This document shows, one piece after another, positions 26,401-34,475 of a stretch of 64,000 bases of DNA. The stretch is from Pseudomonadota bacterium. GTDB lineage: Bacteria > Desulfobacterota > Desulfobulbia > Desulfobulbales > JAGXFP01. The DNA is taken from positions 21,174 to 85,173 of the forward strand of contig JAHJAA010000057.1 in the NCBI GenBank assembly GCA_018814305.1, in the 5' to 3' direction. Below the pieces are notes generated by a model that was given only the letters and a program-made list of their open reading frames with translations, was not told the DNA's origin and did no database searches. Numbering within the stretch: position 1 is the stretch's first letter; each line of letters starts with the position of its first letter. The translations under genes and the position numbers were made by a program.

Positions 26401-27019
26401 CGGAAAGGGTGACCAGGGCGCGGTTGACCTTGGTCTGGTCGTCAATCCCGTTTTCCTGGAGTTCCAGGTAGAGTCGATCATCGGTGAAGATTGCCTTGAG
26501 TTCGGCGAGCTTGCGTTCCGCGGCGGTTGGATTGTCATCCAGCAGGAGATGGGGTACCGTGCCATGGAGGCAGGCGGTGAGCGCGATCAGCCCTTCGTTG
26601 AATAAACCGAGTACTTCCATATCGATTCGAGGCTTATAATAAAATCCTTCCAACTGGGCGATGGAGGCGAGTCGCATCAGGTTGCGGTAGCCCTGAAGGT
26701 TCATGGCCAGGAGGACCAGGTGGTAGGCCGCGGTTCCGGCGGATTTGGCGTTTTTATTCCGGCGGTCCTCCGGGGCCACATAAAATTCACAACCGATGAT
26801 TGGTTTGAGCCTGTTTTTTCTGGCCAGGTTATAAAACTCCAGGGCGCCATACATGGCCCCGTGGTCGGTGATGGTTACGGTGTCCATCCCGAACTCTTTG
26901 GCCTTGGCCATGAGGTCCTTGGGGCGGATGGCGCCGTCCAGCAGGCTGTAGTGGGTATGGACGTGGAGGTGGACAAAGTCGGCGGGCGGCGGTGGGGGAG
27001 CCTGGTTTTCCTGGGTCAT
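23462..27019 (-). CDS. dnaE: DNA polymerase III alpha subunit
   Basis: A complete 1185-residue replicative polymerase. The N-terminal PHP domain opens with HLHVHTHYSLLDGAI and DTVTITDHGAMYG. The C-family palm carries the catalytic acidic motif MPDFDVDFCQDRRGEVI; earlier is VGPGRGSGAGSLVAY. The fingers and the HhH region follow (CNRVDSRRVNRRVIESLIKAG), then an OB domain (VRVGGLIRSRKDIRSKKGDRMSFITLEDITG) and a short C-terminal tail. The length is normal. ATG at 27017-27019. Its 3' side borders 9-bp repeats; upstream, a divergent Nudix gene starts 238 bases away. Confidence 0.97.
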   Translation of the reverse strand: MTQENQAPPPPPADFVHLHVHTHYSLLDGAIRPKDLMAKAKEFGMDTVTITDHGAMYGALEFYNLARKNRLKPIIGCEFYVAPEDRRNKNAKSAGTAAYHLVLLAMNLQGYRNLMRLASIAQLEGFYYKPRIDMEVLGLFNEGLIALTACLHGTVPHLLLDDNPTAAERKLAELKAIFTDDRLYLELQENGIDDQTKVNRALVTLSEKTGVPLVATNDCHYLLREHSKAHEVLLCIQTGRTMDDPKRFQFSTDQLYFKSPKEMKESFSWCPEAIKNTVKIAERCNLELTFGEHFFPAYPVEEGETLDSMFDREARAGFDKRLEVIKESREFTPELEKTYRDRLEMEIGVIKKMGFPGYFLVVADFINWAKVHDIPVGPGRGSGAGSLVAYSMQITDLDPLPYGLIFERFLNIERKSMPDFDVDFCQDRRGEVIEYVVDKYGGADHVAQIITYGSMKARGVIRDVGRALGMPYGDVDRIAKLVPEQLKITIPKALEEEPRLKDAMTHDPAVARLLEISMALEGLPRHTSTHAAGVVISPGPMYEYLPMARGSKDEVLTQYDMVHTEQTGLIKFDFLGLKTLTVINRAVKLIKSGLGKNLDISRIPLDDTATFNLLCKGDALGVFQLESSGMRDLLTKMKPELFTDLIALVALYRPGPLESGMVDDFVNTKHGRMVAKYPLPQLEPILKETYGVIVYQEQVMKIANVLANYSLGDADMLRRAMGKKKPEVMATEKTKFMAGSEANHVPLDKAENIFDLMAKFAGYGFNKSHSAAYALIAYQTAYLKAHYQAQLMAALLSCDMNNTDKVVLYISECRDHEIEVLPPDINESDQDFTVINERIRFGLAAVKNVGGAALDSVIEERKENGPYQSMEDFCNRVDSRRVNRRVIESLIKAGVFDSFGHKRSQLFAILDLALEQAQSAQRDKLSGQISLFGVLPQEQMVKSTAIVIPDIPEWSEKDRLTYEKETVGFYLTGHPLDSHRLELKMVTTSHLGELGEFNNRAVRVGGLIRSRKDIRSKKGDRMSFITLEDITGTAEIVVFPKIFAECAHLLVEDHPLVIQGKAEKEEDKDAKVIADEIISLDEACQRYTESARILLRADRISRQRMEEVKKLIQQNYGPCPVQLTIHFDKRGEVDIEMPKDFTIMPSVGFSTAMETKLGYASVAYTTRQPELKVQNNKSWQKKEPV

Positions 27020-27257
27020 ATTCGAACCTGTATCGCGGAGGTGTTATTTGAGGGTTGGGGAGAGGGGACAAGCCCAAAATATAGCATTCCCGGTTCCGGA
27101 TGAACAGGGGGAAAATAGGGTGGTTGGTGCTGGCCGAGGCGGTGAAAAAAATTAACCCGGTAATTCCGGTTGGTTGTCATTGTTGAAGATGAAAAAAAAC
27201 TTTTCTTAAGGCCTCCGATGATTCTGCGGGAGAGGCGATGATGAGGAGCATCTAATT

Positions 27258-27779
27258 ATGAAAGACCCGGCAGCGGAACAGGTGGCCATTGTCGATGGCA
27301 ATAATCAGGAGATCGGGGTGGCTTCGCGGGGTGAGATGCGGCGGGATCGTCTCCGGCACCGGGCGAGTTTTATCCTGGTTTTTAACGATGCAGGCGAGAT
27401 GTTCGTGATGAAGCGGACACTGGGGAAGGATCTATATCCCGGGCTTTGGGAGGTGGCGGCCGGCGGGGTGGTTCTGGACGGGGAGTCTTTCGAAGAATCG
27501 GCTCGGCGCGAATTGGCCGAAGAGTTGGGGATTCTCGCCGAACTCACCTTTTATTTTGATTTCTTTTATGAAGATGAGCGCAATCGGGTCTTCGGGCGGA
27601 TCTTTATAGCGCTCCACAACGGCCCTTTCACCCTCCAACCGGAGGAGGTGGCCGACGGAATGTTTCTAGGCCCGGCTGAGGTGGTCACCTACCTGGGAGA
27701 AAAGCAACTCACCCCCGATTCCCTGCCCATTCTTAAACGAATCATCCAGGATGGGATGGGGAGTACATTGAATCGGTGA
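27258..27779 (+). CDS. Nudix hydrolase, YfcD-like
   Basis: A 173-residue hydrolase of nucleoside-diphosphate-linked substrates. The N-terminal part (VAIVDGNNQEIGVASRGEMRRDRLRHRASFILVFN) matches the IPP-isomerase/YfcD-like branch, where this strand precedes the Nudix domain. The Nudix box is GGVVLDGESFEESARRELAEELGI with the metal-binding REL.EEL pattern intact. Followed by YFEDERNRVFGRIF-type beta strands. ATG at 27258 is the only good start. It diverges from dnaE. The natural substrate is unknown. Confidence 0.9.
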   Translation: MKDPAAEQVAIVDGNNQEIGVASRGEMRRDRLRHRASFILVFNDAGEMFVMKRTLGKDLYPGLWEVAAGGVVLDGESFEESARRELAEELGILAELTFYFDFFYEDERNRVFGRIFIALHNGPFTLQPEEVADGMFLGPAEVVTYLGEKQLTPDSLPILKRIIQDGMGSTLNR

Positions 27780-27882
27780 TGTCAGGGAAAAGTGATAAAG
27801 AAAGAAAAGTGCCTAAAGTTGCGGTGGTTACGATCGGATGTTAACTGTCCTGCTTTTCACGCATCACCCGATATCCCTCTCC

Positions 27883-27925
27883 CAACCAATCAAACCAATT
27901 CAATAAATCAAACCAATCAAACAGT
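27883..27925. repeat. AACCAAT-type 9-bp repeats
   Basis: CAACCAATCAAACCAATTCAA and then ATAAATCAAACCAATCAAAC give about four or five units of a nonamer close to CAAACCAAT. The run lies between the converging Nudix gene and a minus-strand unknown gene and ends 8 bases before the stop of the latter. Same family as 5158-5272 and 55643-55682. Confidence 0.7.
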
Positions 27926-27932
27926 CTTTAAA

Positions 27933-30137
27933 TCATGGAATCAAAATCCTCTCAATCACCCTCTTTACATATTCGCCTTGAGCCGGGTTTTGCAGGAGGT
28001 TGATAAAGGCCGCTTCCTGGGCGGCGATCTCGTCAAAAAGAGTGTTGGTATCGGGGGCTTCGAATCTTCTGAGACTGCGGGCAGAGACCTGGAGTAATTG
28101 GAGCGAGTACCGGAGGTCTTCGGGATTTTTCATGGTCTGATAATACGAGGCATGGGGGTTGCCAAATTCCTTGACCATGCCGTGGACCAGGGCCAGTGAG
28201 GCCTTGCCCCCGATCAACCCCAGGAAGATAACCAGTTCGCGGAGCAGGAACAGCAGGAAACGAGGTTGCATCTCGTCCGGTGGGTGGGTTGCCTCAGCCA
28301 CTGATTTTATCAATATCTCGGTCAGGTGCCGCACCTTACCGGTGACCCGCTCGTGGTTTTTGTCAAAATACTCCAGGGCGTGCTTGACCATGGCCTGGTT
28401 GAGGCCCTTCTTTACCTGGAGGACTTCCTCCGGGGTCAGCTCGATATTACTTCGTTTCTCTCGATTGGACCGGCGGAGCAGGATATTGGCCAAAATCAGG
28501 CCGTTCCGATCGGAATACTTGATGGTGGTAAAATGACCAAAAATATCCTTGAGCAGAATCTGCAGGGCATCCTGGGGTTGTTGGAGTCTATCGACCAATA
28601 ACTGTAATGAGTTGAGAAAGGAGACTCGGTCGACCCTTTGATCCAATTCCTTCAGGTAATGCCAGAGAAATTCGAACACTTTGCTTTCGTACTTGACGAA
28701 TTCCGGGATATTCTTCTCAAAGAAAATTCGGCGAAAGCGACCATGGTCGTCAAAACAGGCCTGCAACAGTTCGATCAGGTGGGAGGCCTCCAATGGGGAA
28801 ATTTTAAAGTTACGGGCGATGACCGAAAAATCTTCGGCATCGAATTGAACATTTTTTCCGGTAATGGCCTGGACTTTCTTTTTGGTGGTGGATCGTTGCT
28901 TGAAAAAACTGAGCAATCCCATGATCTTTTCATGGAGAGACCAACTGCTTTGTTTACCGTCTTGGTTGACCGTGCTGATCTTGCCATCCACGATGGACAT
29001 GGAGTCGAACACCTCGTCGGATACCTGGTCCAATCCCTCCTCAATGTTCTTGAGGGCCTCCGTTTCGATCGCCTCGGAGGATTTGCTCAGCCCGGCGAAT
29101 TCAAGGAATTCGGTGGCCAGGGAGAGACGTTTACTCATGACATCGGTCCGAATGTCGCCATACCCGGAGCTGTTGATGGATTCAAGAACCTCCGAGGCCA
29201 TTTTGGGATTACTGCCGTATTTGGCGAGAACCAGACGGGATACCTGGACAGCCTCTTCTTTTTTCTCGGGGTCGGCCCCGCTTTTCTGGGTCAACCATTG
29301 AACGTTGTTAACCTCGATGGGCATTTTTTTCAGCTGTTCCCGATAGCGCTTGGTCGCCAGGATGACATCGTAGACCGTGGTGAACCGATTCATCTCCGGG
29401 GGCGGGTTCGGTCCCAGCATGACCAGTTTTATTTTGTTGACCAGATTCTGGAGGGCGGCCGGTTGGACCCCGTTGATCGCGGCCAGCACGGTCAGGTTAA
29501 GGTTGGGTTGATCATATTCGTCATAAACCAGGAAGCGCTCCTTCTCCACGCCTTTGTTGTGGAAATGGACCAGATGATTGATGCAGTCATTGATCTTTTG
29601 GTAATCCTGTTCTTCTTTGCCGCCGAAATCGATGACAAAGTTGAAGATATTCATCACGCTCAGAGTTTTGAAGGCCTCGATCAATTGGCCGTGGATGGCC
29701 TTTCCCTTGATCGGCTCCCTTTTTTCAACGACTGCAACCATATTGTAATCGAGGATCAGGTTGCCCATCGACAACTCGTAGTCATAGGTCTCGGAGCCGA
29801 TTTCGTCGGAGGCGCAGTGTTTCCCCCGTAAACGGCAGGTTATCTTGCCGTCGAACGCTTTGTATTCGGTGATTTTTTGGAGAATGTTGATCAGGGTTCT
29901 GATCTTCTGTTCGTTTTCCTTGGCCAGGCTGGCAAAAAGGCTGTTGGAGAGTGTCCCGGCGAAAATGCAGGTGGAGCGGGCGAGGAGCAAACGATAATAG
30001 TCGAGGAGTTGCTCTTCCTGTTTAATGAGATTGATTAATCCTGAGTTTCTCTCGAGGGCTCGGTCAGAGGCGTCAATCCCGGCAAACTGCCGATAGAGTT
30101 CTTGAGCTGTTCCGTCAAGTTGGAAGTTGTCGTTCAT
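27933..30137 (-). CDS. Large unknown helical protein, 734 residues
   Basis: I do not recognise this gene. It encodes a long soluble protein with no signal peptide, membrane segment or obvious nucleotide-binding motif. It appears mainly alpha-helical, with HEAT-like or tetratricopeptide-like stretches in the second half (LLKDIFGHFTTIKY ... ALEYFDKNHERVTGKVRHLTEILIKSV). Two Cys near residue 100 (KITCRLRGKHCASDE) may be structural. GGAGGGG directly precedes ATG at 30137, so this start is firm. It is flanked by a gap of over 500 bases and is likely expressed alone. A partly conserved helical scaffold is the most that can be said. Confidence 0.7.
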   Translation of the reverse strand: MNDNFQLDGTAQELYRQFAGIDASDRALERNSGLINLIKQEEQLLDYYRLLLARSTCIFAGTLSNSLFASLAKENEQKIRTLINILQKITEYKAFDGKITCRLRGKHCASDEIGSETYDYELSMGNLILDYNMVAVVEKREPIKGKAIHGQLIEAFKTLSVMNIFNFVIDFGGKEEQDYQKINDCINHLVHFHNKGVEKERFLVYDEYDQPNLNLTVLAAINGVQPAALQNLVNKIKLVMLGPNPPPEMNRFTTVYDVILATKRYREQLKKMPIEVNNVQWLTQKSGADPEKKEEAVQVSRLVLAKYGSNPKMASEVLESINSSGYGDIRTDVMSKRLSLATEFLEFAGLSKSSEAIETEALKNIEEGLDQVSDEVFDSMSIVDGKISTVNQDGKQSSWSLHEKIMGLLSFFKQRSTTKKKVQAITGKNVQFDAEDFSVIARNFKISPLEASHLIELLQACFDDHGRFRRIFFEKNIPEFVKYESKVFEFLWHYLKELDQRVDRVSFLNSLQLLVDRLQQPQDALQILLKDIFGHFTTIKYSDRNGLILANILLRRSNREKRSNIELTPEEVLQVKKGLNQAMVKHALEYFDKNHERVTGKVRHLTEILIKSVAEATHPPDEMQPRFLLFLLRELVIFLGLIGGKASLALVHGMVKEFGNPHASYYQTMKNPEDLRYSLQLLQVSARSLRRFEAPDTNTLFDEIAAQEAAFINLLQNPAQGEYVKRVIERILIP

Positions 30138-30663
30138 GTCCCCCCTCCGAGTATTGAGCGATGCACGTGATTCCTTAATCATACTAGCAGAATTTTTTGT
30201 ACCGATGCGAGCAAAAGTATAATTCTTGGCAAGAATATCATTACCATTTCTTGAATGATTGGTTGACGGGGAAGATAGGGTTGGGCAGGTGCCGTGCTGT
30301 GAAGAATTTGCACTTTAATGTTACCTGGGCCAGGCTACAAGGTGACAGCCTTGGAATGGTCAGGTCAGGGGGTAGATGAGTTGCTTGGGATGAATCGAGC
30401 CGTTTTTCTCATGAAGTAATTTTGGGTTCATTCGCAGAATCTGTGGGTGGCTGGTAGTGCTGGTAGATACGCCAAGCGTATGACCGCCAATTTTACAACC
30501 TCAAAGTTCTTGAATTCGTAGGCTTTCGCACGGACTTTCTCTCTGCCCTTATCCGCTAAACGAATGGATTCGTTTCCGAAAACCTGAAAAAAATGGGATC
30601 TTTGGGCTCGGTAAGGTATTTTTCGTCAGGGAGTGATCCGGTTCAGCAACCTGCGAGGTGAAT
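30138..30663. other. Intergenic region with a possible decayed frame
   Basis: This 526-base gap separates a minus-strand unknown gene from the WYL regulator. On the minus strand, 30598-30428 stays open for about 56 codons with gene-like composition (phrases such as NESIRLADKGREKVRAKAYEF), ending in TGA, but has no start codon or ribosome binding site and no recognised family. It may be a remnant of a longer gene. I see no tRNA, terminator or clear promoter here. Confidence 0.3.
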
Positions 30664-31599
30664 ATGGCCCAACTTGAAAGAATCTATTGGTTGTACCGGC
30701 AGTTGAAGGAAGACGCCTATCCCGGTAGTGCTGCGTTCAGGCAGCGTTTTATCGCCACCGACAAGACTATGAAACGAGATCTCGCGGTACTCCGGGATAT
30801 TTTCGGGGCCCGGATTATCTATAATCGGCGCCACAAGGGGTATCAGCTCACCGATCGGAATTTTGAATTACCCTCTTTTTGGTTCAAGCGGGAACAATTG
30901 CTTCTTTTGAATTGGTTGTGTCGCCAATTGGGCCGGATTACCGGTGGCAACGGCGGAGCCGCTGAACTGACCGCGCGAATCACCGGCCTGCTCTCCCTCC
31001 AGAACGGACCTCAGGCGGAAAATATCTTCTCCTTTGAATTCATCGAGATCAAACAGGTCTCCCAGGTCATCGACGCCTTGGTCGAGGCCCTGCTGGCCCG
31101 CCGCACCGTTCGTTTTACCTATCGTTCCTTAGGGGATGCCGGCGATTCATCCCGGGAGGTAGAACCCTACCGGCTCCATAACTGTATGGGCAACTGGTAT
31201 CTGGTCGGCTATTGCCTGCTGCGTAAGGCTCCCCGGATTTTCCAGATCAACCGGATTCATGACCTCTCCCTCGGCACCCGTCCTTTCATCAAAGAACGTT
31301 TTGATGTGGAGATCTTTCTCGGCGAACCCTTCGGAATTTTCAAAGGGAAAGCCGCAAACCGGGTCCGGCTGCTGTTTGATTCGTTTGCAGCAGCCATCAT
31401 CCGCGAGGAGTTCTGGCATCCCAATCAGAACATCGAAGAAACTCCCGACGGACTTATCCTGACCCTGCCGGTGGCGAATTTCACCGAAATCAAGATGAAG
31501 GTTCTGAAATACGGCCGCCATGTAAAGGTGTTGGAACCCCAGGAATTACAAGACATGATTGTCGAAGAGGCCAGATTGATTCAGAAAAGATATAAATAA
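30664..31599 (+). CDS. WYL-domain transcriptional regulator
   Basis: A 311-residue regulator: an N-terminal winged helix-turn-helix (residues 1-65, with DKTMKRDLAVLRDIFGARIIYNRRHKGYQL), a linker, and a WYL domain (about 135-215, LLARRTVRFTYRSL ... EPYRLHNCMGNWYLVGYC), then the C-terminal WCX part. WYL proteins bind nucleic acid or nucleotide ligands and often regulate CRISPR and other defence genes. ATG at 30664 follows GAGGTG at about 5 nt; a GTG six bases upstream is also in frame. It is 3 kb upstream of cas3 and codirectional, so control of the CRISPR locus is possible but unproven. Confidence 0.88.
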   Translation: MAQLERIYWLYRQLKEDAYPGSAAFRQRFIATDKTMKRDLAVLRDIFGARIIYNRRHKGYQLTDRNFELPSFWFKREQLLLLNWLCRQLGRITGGNGGAAELTARITGLLSLQNGPQAENIFSFEFIEIKQVSQVIDALVEALLARRTVRFTYRSLGDAGDSSREVEPYRLHNCMGNWYLVGYCLLRKAPRIFQINRIHDLSLGTRPFIKERFDVEIFLGEPFGIFKGKAANRVRLLFDSFAAAIIREEFWHPNQNIEETPDGLILTLPVANFTEIKMKVLKYGRHVKVLEPQELQDMIVEEARLIQKRYK

Positions 31600-31602
31600 C
31601 GG

Positions 31603-31636
31603 TTCAAACGGTTCAAGCGGTTCTTTTATAAACGGA
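31603..31636. repeat. GGTTCAAAC-type 9-bp repeats, short copy
   Basis: Three nonamer units (GGTTCAAAC, GGTTCAAGC, GGTTCTTTT) and ATAAACGG fill the gap between the WYL gene and the four-helix-bundle gene. The string GGTTCTTTTATAAACG is shared exactly with the inverted copy at 23386-23461. Confidence 0.8.
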
Positions 31637-31644
31637 GAAGATAA

Positions 31645-32094
31645 ATGTCGGTCAAGAACTTTGAAGATCTTGAGATCTGGAAACAGGCCAGGGCGTTGAC
31701 GAATCAGATCTACAAAATTTCCACCACCGGTGGCCTTGCCCGGGACTATGGCCTCCGCGATCAGATCCGGCGAGCCAGTGTTTCGGTCATGTCCAATATT
31801 GCCGAAGGTTTTGAACGGGGAGGCAACCAAGAGCTTATGCAATATCTTGCCATCGCCAAAGGCTCCTGTGGTGAAGTACGTTGTCAGCTCTATGTGGCGC
31901 AGGATCAGGAGTATATCGAACGCCACCAGGCAACAGATCTCATCGACCGTCACCGGAAACTGTCGATCATGATCTTTAATTTCATGGAGTATTTAAAAAC
32001 CAGCAAAATGAAAGGGCATAAATATAAACCCCCGCAAGTGGATAAGGATATGGAAGAGTTTGATGCCATACTGCAAAGCTACCTAAAAAAATAG
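31645..32094 (+). CDS. Four-helix-bundle protein, S23 / 23S-IVP family
   Basis: A 149-residue protein of the family first described from intervening sequences in 23S rRNA genes. The hallmark phrases are present: [66 protein letters not shown]. It is not inside an rRNA gene here; free-standing copies are common and their role is unknown. The fold is shared with the Avd accessory protein of diversity-generating retroelements, but no reverse transcriptase is near. GGAGAAGATAA precedes ATG at 31645. It lies 45 nt after the WYL gene, with repeats on both sides. Confidence 0.9.
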   Translation: MSVKNFEDLEIWKQARALTNQIYKISTTGGLARDYGLRDQIRRASVSVMSNIAEGFERGGNQELMQYLAIAKGSCGEVRCQLYVAQDQEYIERHQATDLIDRHRKLSIMIFNFMEYLKTSKMKGHKYKPPQVDKDMEEFDAILQSYLKK

Positions 32095-32096
32095 CC

Positions 32097-32383
32097 GGTT
32101 CAAACGGTTCAAGCAGTTCAAGCAGTTCAAACGGTTCAAGCAGTTCAAGCGGTTCAAACGGTTCAAACGGTTTAAGCGGTTTAAGCGGTTTAAACGGTTT
32201 AAATGGTTCAAACGGTTCAAACGGTTCAATCGGTTCAAATGGTTCAAACGGTTCAAGCAGTTCAAATGGTTTAAGCGGTTCAAGCAGTTCAAACGGTTTA
32301 AGCGGTTTAAACGGTTCAATCGGTTCAATCGGTTCAATCGGCTCAATCGGCTCAAACGGCTTGAACGGCTTGAACGGCTTAAC
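32097..32383. repeat. Tandem array of about 32 GGTTCAAAC-type 9-bp units
   Basis: About 287 bases of unbroken period-9 repeat fill the gap between the S23-family gene (stop 3 nt before) and the SWIM gene (start 16 nt after). The unit is GGTTCAAAC with variation at positions 1-2 (GG or CA), 4-5 (TC, TT or CT) and the last three (AAC, AGC, AAT, ATC). Each unit contains a half-palindrome (GGTT..AAC), so the transcript can fold in many registers. On the minus strand it makes a Leu-Asn-Arg frame that I do not take as a gene. Confidence 0.93.
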
Positions 32384-32398
32384 GAAAAAGGAATGATT

Positions 32399-34360
32399 AT
32401 GGCGAAAAGCAAACTAGGCAAAAAGACGAAAAAAGAACCATTCACCGATCTCACCTGGGATGACCTGCGTCAGTGGGCCGGGGTCAAAATCCTCAATCGG
32501 GGGAAATCGTACATCAAAAATGTTTCCGGTCTTTCCTGTACGGAAGACGGCGAATGGATGGCCTGGGTCTCGGGAAGTGAGGAGTATGCAACCAGCGTGG
32601 AGGAGGATGGGGTCGGTGAAATCGCCTGGTTCTGTACCTGCCCATTTGACTGGGGACCCTGCAAACACGCCGTGGCGGTCATCCTGGCGGGCATTGAACA
32701 GCGGAAGGCCGGGAAAGAAATTCCGGTGCTGGATGAGGACAGTGAACTATTCCTGACGCTCATGGGAGAGGATGACGATTACGACTTCGATGACGAGGAT
32801 GACGTTGACGAGCAGGAACAATTGGCGACCGCTGAGGTCCCGACCGGAAAAGTCAAGGAAACCGCCCTGGAAAAGATCCTTCGGAAGAAAAGTAAGCAGG
32901 AACTGTTCGACCTCTTGATGGATGCCTCCGCCCTTCATCCCGAGGTTAAACGCAGGATTCTGGATGACGCCCAGCTTACAAGCGGGAAGGTGGACAAACT
33001 TATCAGCGCCTTAAGGAGGGAGATCAAAAACGTCACTAATGAGGATGCCTGGTACAATCCCTGGCGGGACGAAGGGAACCTGCCGGATTATTCCCATATC
33101 CAAGAGCAATTGGTCGCTCTTTTGAAAAATGGTCATGCCGATGAGGTGGTTGAGCTTGGCCGGGAATTATGGGAACGGGGCAACGAGCAAATAGAGCAAT
33201 CCAATGATGAGGGCGAAACCGCAGGTGAAATTCAGCAATGCATGGAGGTCGTGTTCAAGGCGGTAAGTGCCTCCTCCCTGCCACCGTCCGACCAGCTTCT
33301 CTGGCTTCTCGATATCTTGCTTGAGGATCAGTTTTCCCTCAGCGAGTCGTGTGAGCGATTGATTCGGCGTAGGGAGTATTCGCAGGTACATTGGCGGGAC
33401 GTCGCCGAGAAGCTTCGGCAACGGTTGGCGACCATGGCGAAACCCCAGGGCAACAGTTTTTCGGATCGATACCAACGGGAGCGGCTGGTGGACCGGCTTG
33501 CCGAGTCCTTGGCGCGAAGCGGTCAGGAGGAAAAGATCATCCCGCTTTTTGAAAAAGAGGTTCATGTGACCCAAGGCTACCAGAAGCTTGTAGAGGCTCA
33601 TCTCAAGAAAGGGCAATTCGATCAGGCCAGATCATGGTGTATTACCGGATTTACGGCCACTCTTAAAGATGCCCCAGGCATCGCCCACGGCTTGCGGGAC
33701 AAGCTGCGGGAGCTGGCGGCGCAGGAAAAGAAGTTCGATCTGGTCGCCTCATACCGGGCTGAAGATTTTTTTGATCGGCCAGGCCGGGCCGGATACAGCG
33801 AACTGCAAAAGGCAGCTGAAAAAATCAAGCTGTGGCCGGAGGTCCGGGCGGCAATCTTACGCTTTCTGGAAACCGGTCAACGTCCCGCCTCGTCGGCCCA
33901 AGGGGCGGAGAAACAAACCTGGCCGTTACCCGCACCAGAAGTAATAGGCTCATCGGACCGCCATTTTCGCGACCGGTATCCCGACCTGAATACCCTCATC
34001 GATATCGCCATCCTCGAAAAGCGCCTTGATGATGTGGTGCAGCTCTACCAGGAGCAACAGAAGGGCGTCCGATACGGTATCGGTATGGGCGAAGAGGTGG
34101 CCGCGGTAGTTGCTGCCACTCACCCGGATACCGCCCTTGCCATCTGGAAACGAATCGCCGTGGGCAAGATCAATCTGGTCAAACCCGCAGCCTATGAAGA
34201 GGCGGCGGTCTATCTCCGGAAGATGGAAGCGGTCTACCGGAAAACCAAGAGGACCGATGAATGGCGGGAACTCATCACCTTTCTGAGGACAACACACAAG
34301 GCAAAACGTCGTCTGATGGAGGTGCTTGATTCCTTGGAGAGTAAGCGGATCATTGATTGA
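32399..34360 (+). CDS. SWIM zinc-finger protein with long helical C-terminus
   Basis: A 653-residue cytosolic protein. Near the N-terminus a SWIM zinc finger is formed by Cys79, Cys81, Cys88 and His90 (FCTCPFDWGPCKHAVAVIL). An acidic stretch follows (DDDYDFDDEDDVDEQEQ), then about 480 residues of helical repeats that look like tetratricopeptide-type arrays. SWIM domains bind DNA or protein and occur with SNF2 helicases and transposases; no helicase domain is present here. ATG at 32399 has AAAGGA 6 nt upstream; an ATG six bases earlier is too close to it. A palindromic element follows the stop by 6 nt. Confidence 0.85.
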   Translation: MAKSKLGKKTKKEPFTDLTWDDLRQWAGVKILNRGKSYIKNVSGLSCTEDGEWMAWVSGSEEYATSVEEDGVGEIAWFCTCPFDWGPCKHAVAVILAGIEQRKAGKEIPVLDEDSELFLTLMGEDDDYDFDDEDDVDEQEQLATAEVPTGKVKETALEKILRKKSKQELFDLLMDASALHPEVKRRILDDAQLTSGKVDKLISALRREIKNVTNEDAWYNPWRDEGNLPDYSHIQEQLVALLKNGHADEVVELGRELWERGNEQIEQSNDEGETAGEIQQCMEVVFKAVSASSLPPSDQLLWLLDILLEDQFSLSESCERLIRRREYSQVHWRDVAEKLRQRLATMAKPQGNSFSDRYQRERLVDRLAESLARSGQEEKIIPLFEKEVHVTQGYQKLVEAHLKKGQFDQARSWCITGFTATLKDAPGIAHGLRDKLRELAAQEKKFDLVASYRAEDFFDRPGRAGYSELQKAAEKIKLWPEVRAAILRFLETGQRPASSAQGAEKQTWPLPAPEVIGSSDRHFRDRYPDLNTLIDIAILEKRLDDVVQLYQEQQKGVRYGIGMGEEVAAVVAATHPDTALAIWKRIAVGKINLVKPAAYEEAAVYLRKMEAVYRKTKRTDEWRELITFLRTTHKAKRRLMEVLDSLESKRIID

Positions 34361-34366
34361 TTTCCG

Positions 34367-34475
34367 GTAACTGCTCACATGGCACCGAATCTGCTTCGTT
34401 ATCGCCCAGTTCACGTACAGGGAGTACGCTTCGCAGGACGATGCCTCGCGTCTCCGGCACCCTGTGAGCAGTTAC
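34367..34475. mobile_element. Palindromic element, 109 bp
   Basis: The ends read GTAACTGCTCACATGGCACCG and CGGCACCCTGTGAGCAGTTAC, pairing over about 20 bp with a few mismatches. Between them lies a core TCACGTACAGGGAGTACGCT. The same core (TCACGTACCCAAGTACGCT) is found at 49613 inside another palindromic element, and a related GCGTACCCATGTACGC at 49228. The ends differ between copies while the core is kept. It codes for nothing and looks like a non-autonomous REP- or MITE-type element; which enzyme moves it is unknown. Confidence 0.7.

Noticed and set aside
25322..26605. 427-codon plus-strand frame inside dnaE
   Set aside because: Antisense shadow of a GC-rich gene; dnaE on the other strand is complete and unmistakable.
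28638..29831. 397-codon plus-strand frame opposite the 734-residue unknown protein
   Set aside because: Shadow frame. The minus-strand gene has a strong ribosome binding site and sensible composition, the plus-strand frame has neither.
30197..30379. 60-codon plus-strand frame in the gap before the WYL gene
   Set aside because: No ribosome binding site and no protein-like pattern.
31645..32094. 23S rRNA intervening sequence
   Set aside because: The protein is of the S23/IVP family, but no rRNA sequence flanks it.
32083..32454. Minus-strand 123-codon frame rich in Leu-Asn-Arg
   Set aside because: It is the 9-bp tandem array read as codons, with no ribosome binding site, and it overlaps the start of the SWIM gene.
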